A DNA stretch of 33,013 nucleotides from UBA2108 sp002713215. GTDB taxonomy: Bacteria > Bacteroidota > Bacteroidia > Flavobacteriales_G > Salibacteraceae. Location of the stretch: positions 1 through 33,013 of the forward strand of contig CALAPY010000057.1 in NCBI GenBank assembly GCA_937891015.1, given 5' to 3'. The notes under the pieces were generated by a model. It was given only the letters and a program-made list of their open reading frames with translations. It was not told the DNA's origin and ran no database searches. How positions within the stretch are numbered: the first letter of the stretch is position 1; each line of letters starts with the position of its first letter. Position numbers and translations under genes: made by a program. Of this stretch, positions 32,867 to 33,013 are shown in pieces.

Positions 32867-33013
32867 ATTTCTTCTTTTCGACGGGTTTAATCAATAATCT
32901 TAAAGATTGGTCGTAGGTAACATAACTCCATGCCCAATTGATAAAAACAAACACCTTATTCTTAGCACCTAAAATGGACATTGAATGAACAAATAACCAG
33001 AGCAACCAGGCAA
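32856..33013 (-). CDS. Type II NADH dehydrogenase (NDH-2), C-terminal 51 residues
   Basis: The frame enters from the right edge and ends with TAA at 32858-32856, inside the bestrophin start. The visible C-terminus (AWLLWLFVHSMSILGAKNKV, then INWAWSYVTYDQSLRLL) is the membrane-associated tail of NAD(P)/FAD-dependent NADH:quinone oxidoreductases. Family members oxidise NADH and reduce quinone without proton pumping at the inner membrane. The FAD and NAD domains lie outside the window. Identification rests on this tail only. Confidence 0.75.
   Translation of the reverse strand, partial: AWLLWLFVHSMSILGAKNKVFVFINWAWSYVTYDQSLRLLIKPVEKKKYDN

Overview
The window reads as chromosomal DNA of a Bacteroidota bacterium, most likely a marine-type member of the Flavobacteriales. 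The main reasons are: several secreted proteins end in a type IX secretion (T9SS) C-terminal sorting domain; ten promoter-like sites match the Bacteroidota -7 element TAnnTTTG; and there are family-typical proteins (DUF4159, Haem_bd, tail-fibre-like surface protein, DnaQ/GIY-YIG fusion). No tRNA, rRNA, CRISPR array, transposase or phage gene was recognised, and no gene-free stretch exceeds about 210 bases.

Layout. 1-1755 (minus): a two-gene unit with a small T9SS-sorted protein followed by a fibre-like surface protein cut by the window edge. 1962-7176 (plus): an exonuclease/GIY-YIG nuclease, a voltage-gated K+ channel with a zinc-ribbon tail, an IPT/TIG T9SS protein, a strong terminator, a beta-carbonic anhydrase and sucD. 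7220-9145: a divergent pair made of a secreted TonB-C-like protein (minus) and a membrane-anchored winged-helix regulator (plus). Between them lie three pairs of 10-bp-spaced direct repeats that look like operators. 9155-12707: saccharopine reductase (minus), a DUF423 membrane protein and ATP-dependent PEP carboxykinase with a perfect terminator. 12883-17859 (plus): a cytochrome P460-like haem lipoprotein, rsmE translationally coupled to a DUF4159 protein, and the trkA-trkH potassium uptake pair. 17928-20165 (minus): a DEAD-box RNA helicase with a DbpA-type RNA-binding tail and a small outer-membrane beta-barrel. 20327-20974 (plus): a SAM methyltransferase with a Cys-His-Cys N-terminus. 20977-31248 (minus): two T9SS cargo proteins, of 776 and about 2601 residues, that share an indel-free 192-residue C-terminal cassette. 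The larger is built from six roughly 305-residue super-repeats. 31459-33013 (minus): NDH-2 C-terminus, bestrophin-like anion channel and a small CxxCH haem-binding protein.

Most of the window is housekeeping: TCA cycle and gluconeogenesis (sucD, pckA), K+ homeostasis (Kv-like channel, TrkAH), pH/CO2 balance (carbonic anhydrase) and RNA metabolism (rsmE, helicase). It is interspersed with cell-surface genes. The two parts most worth a second look are the regulator/TonB-like pair with its repeat array (7220-9145) and the giant repeat protein with its cassette-sharing neighbour (20977-31341). No gene cluster that is clearly a new multi-gene system was identified.
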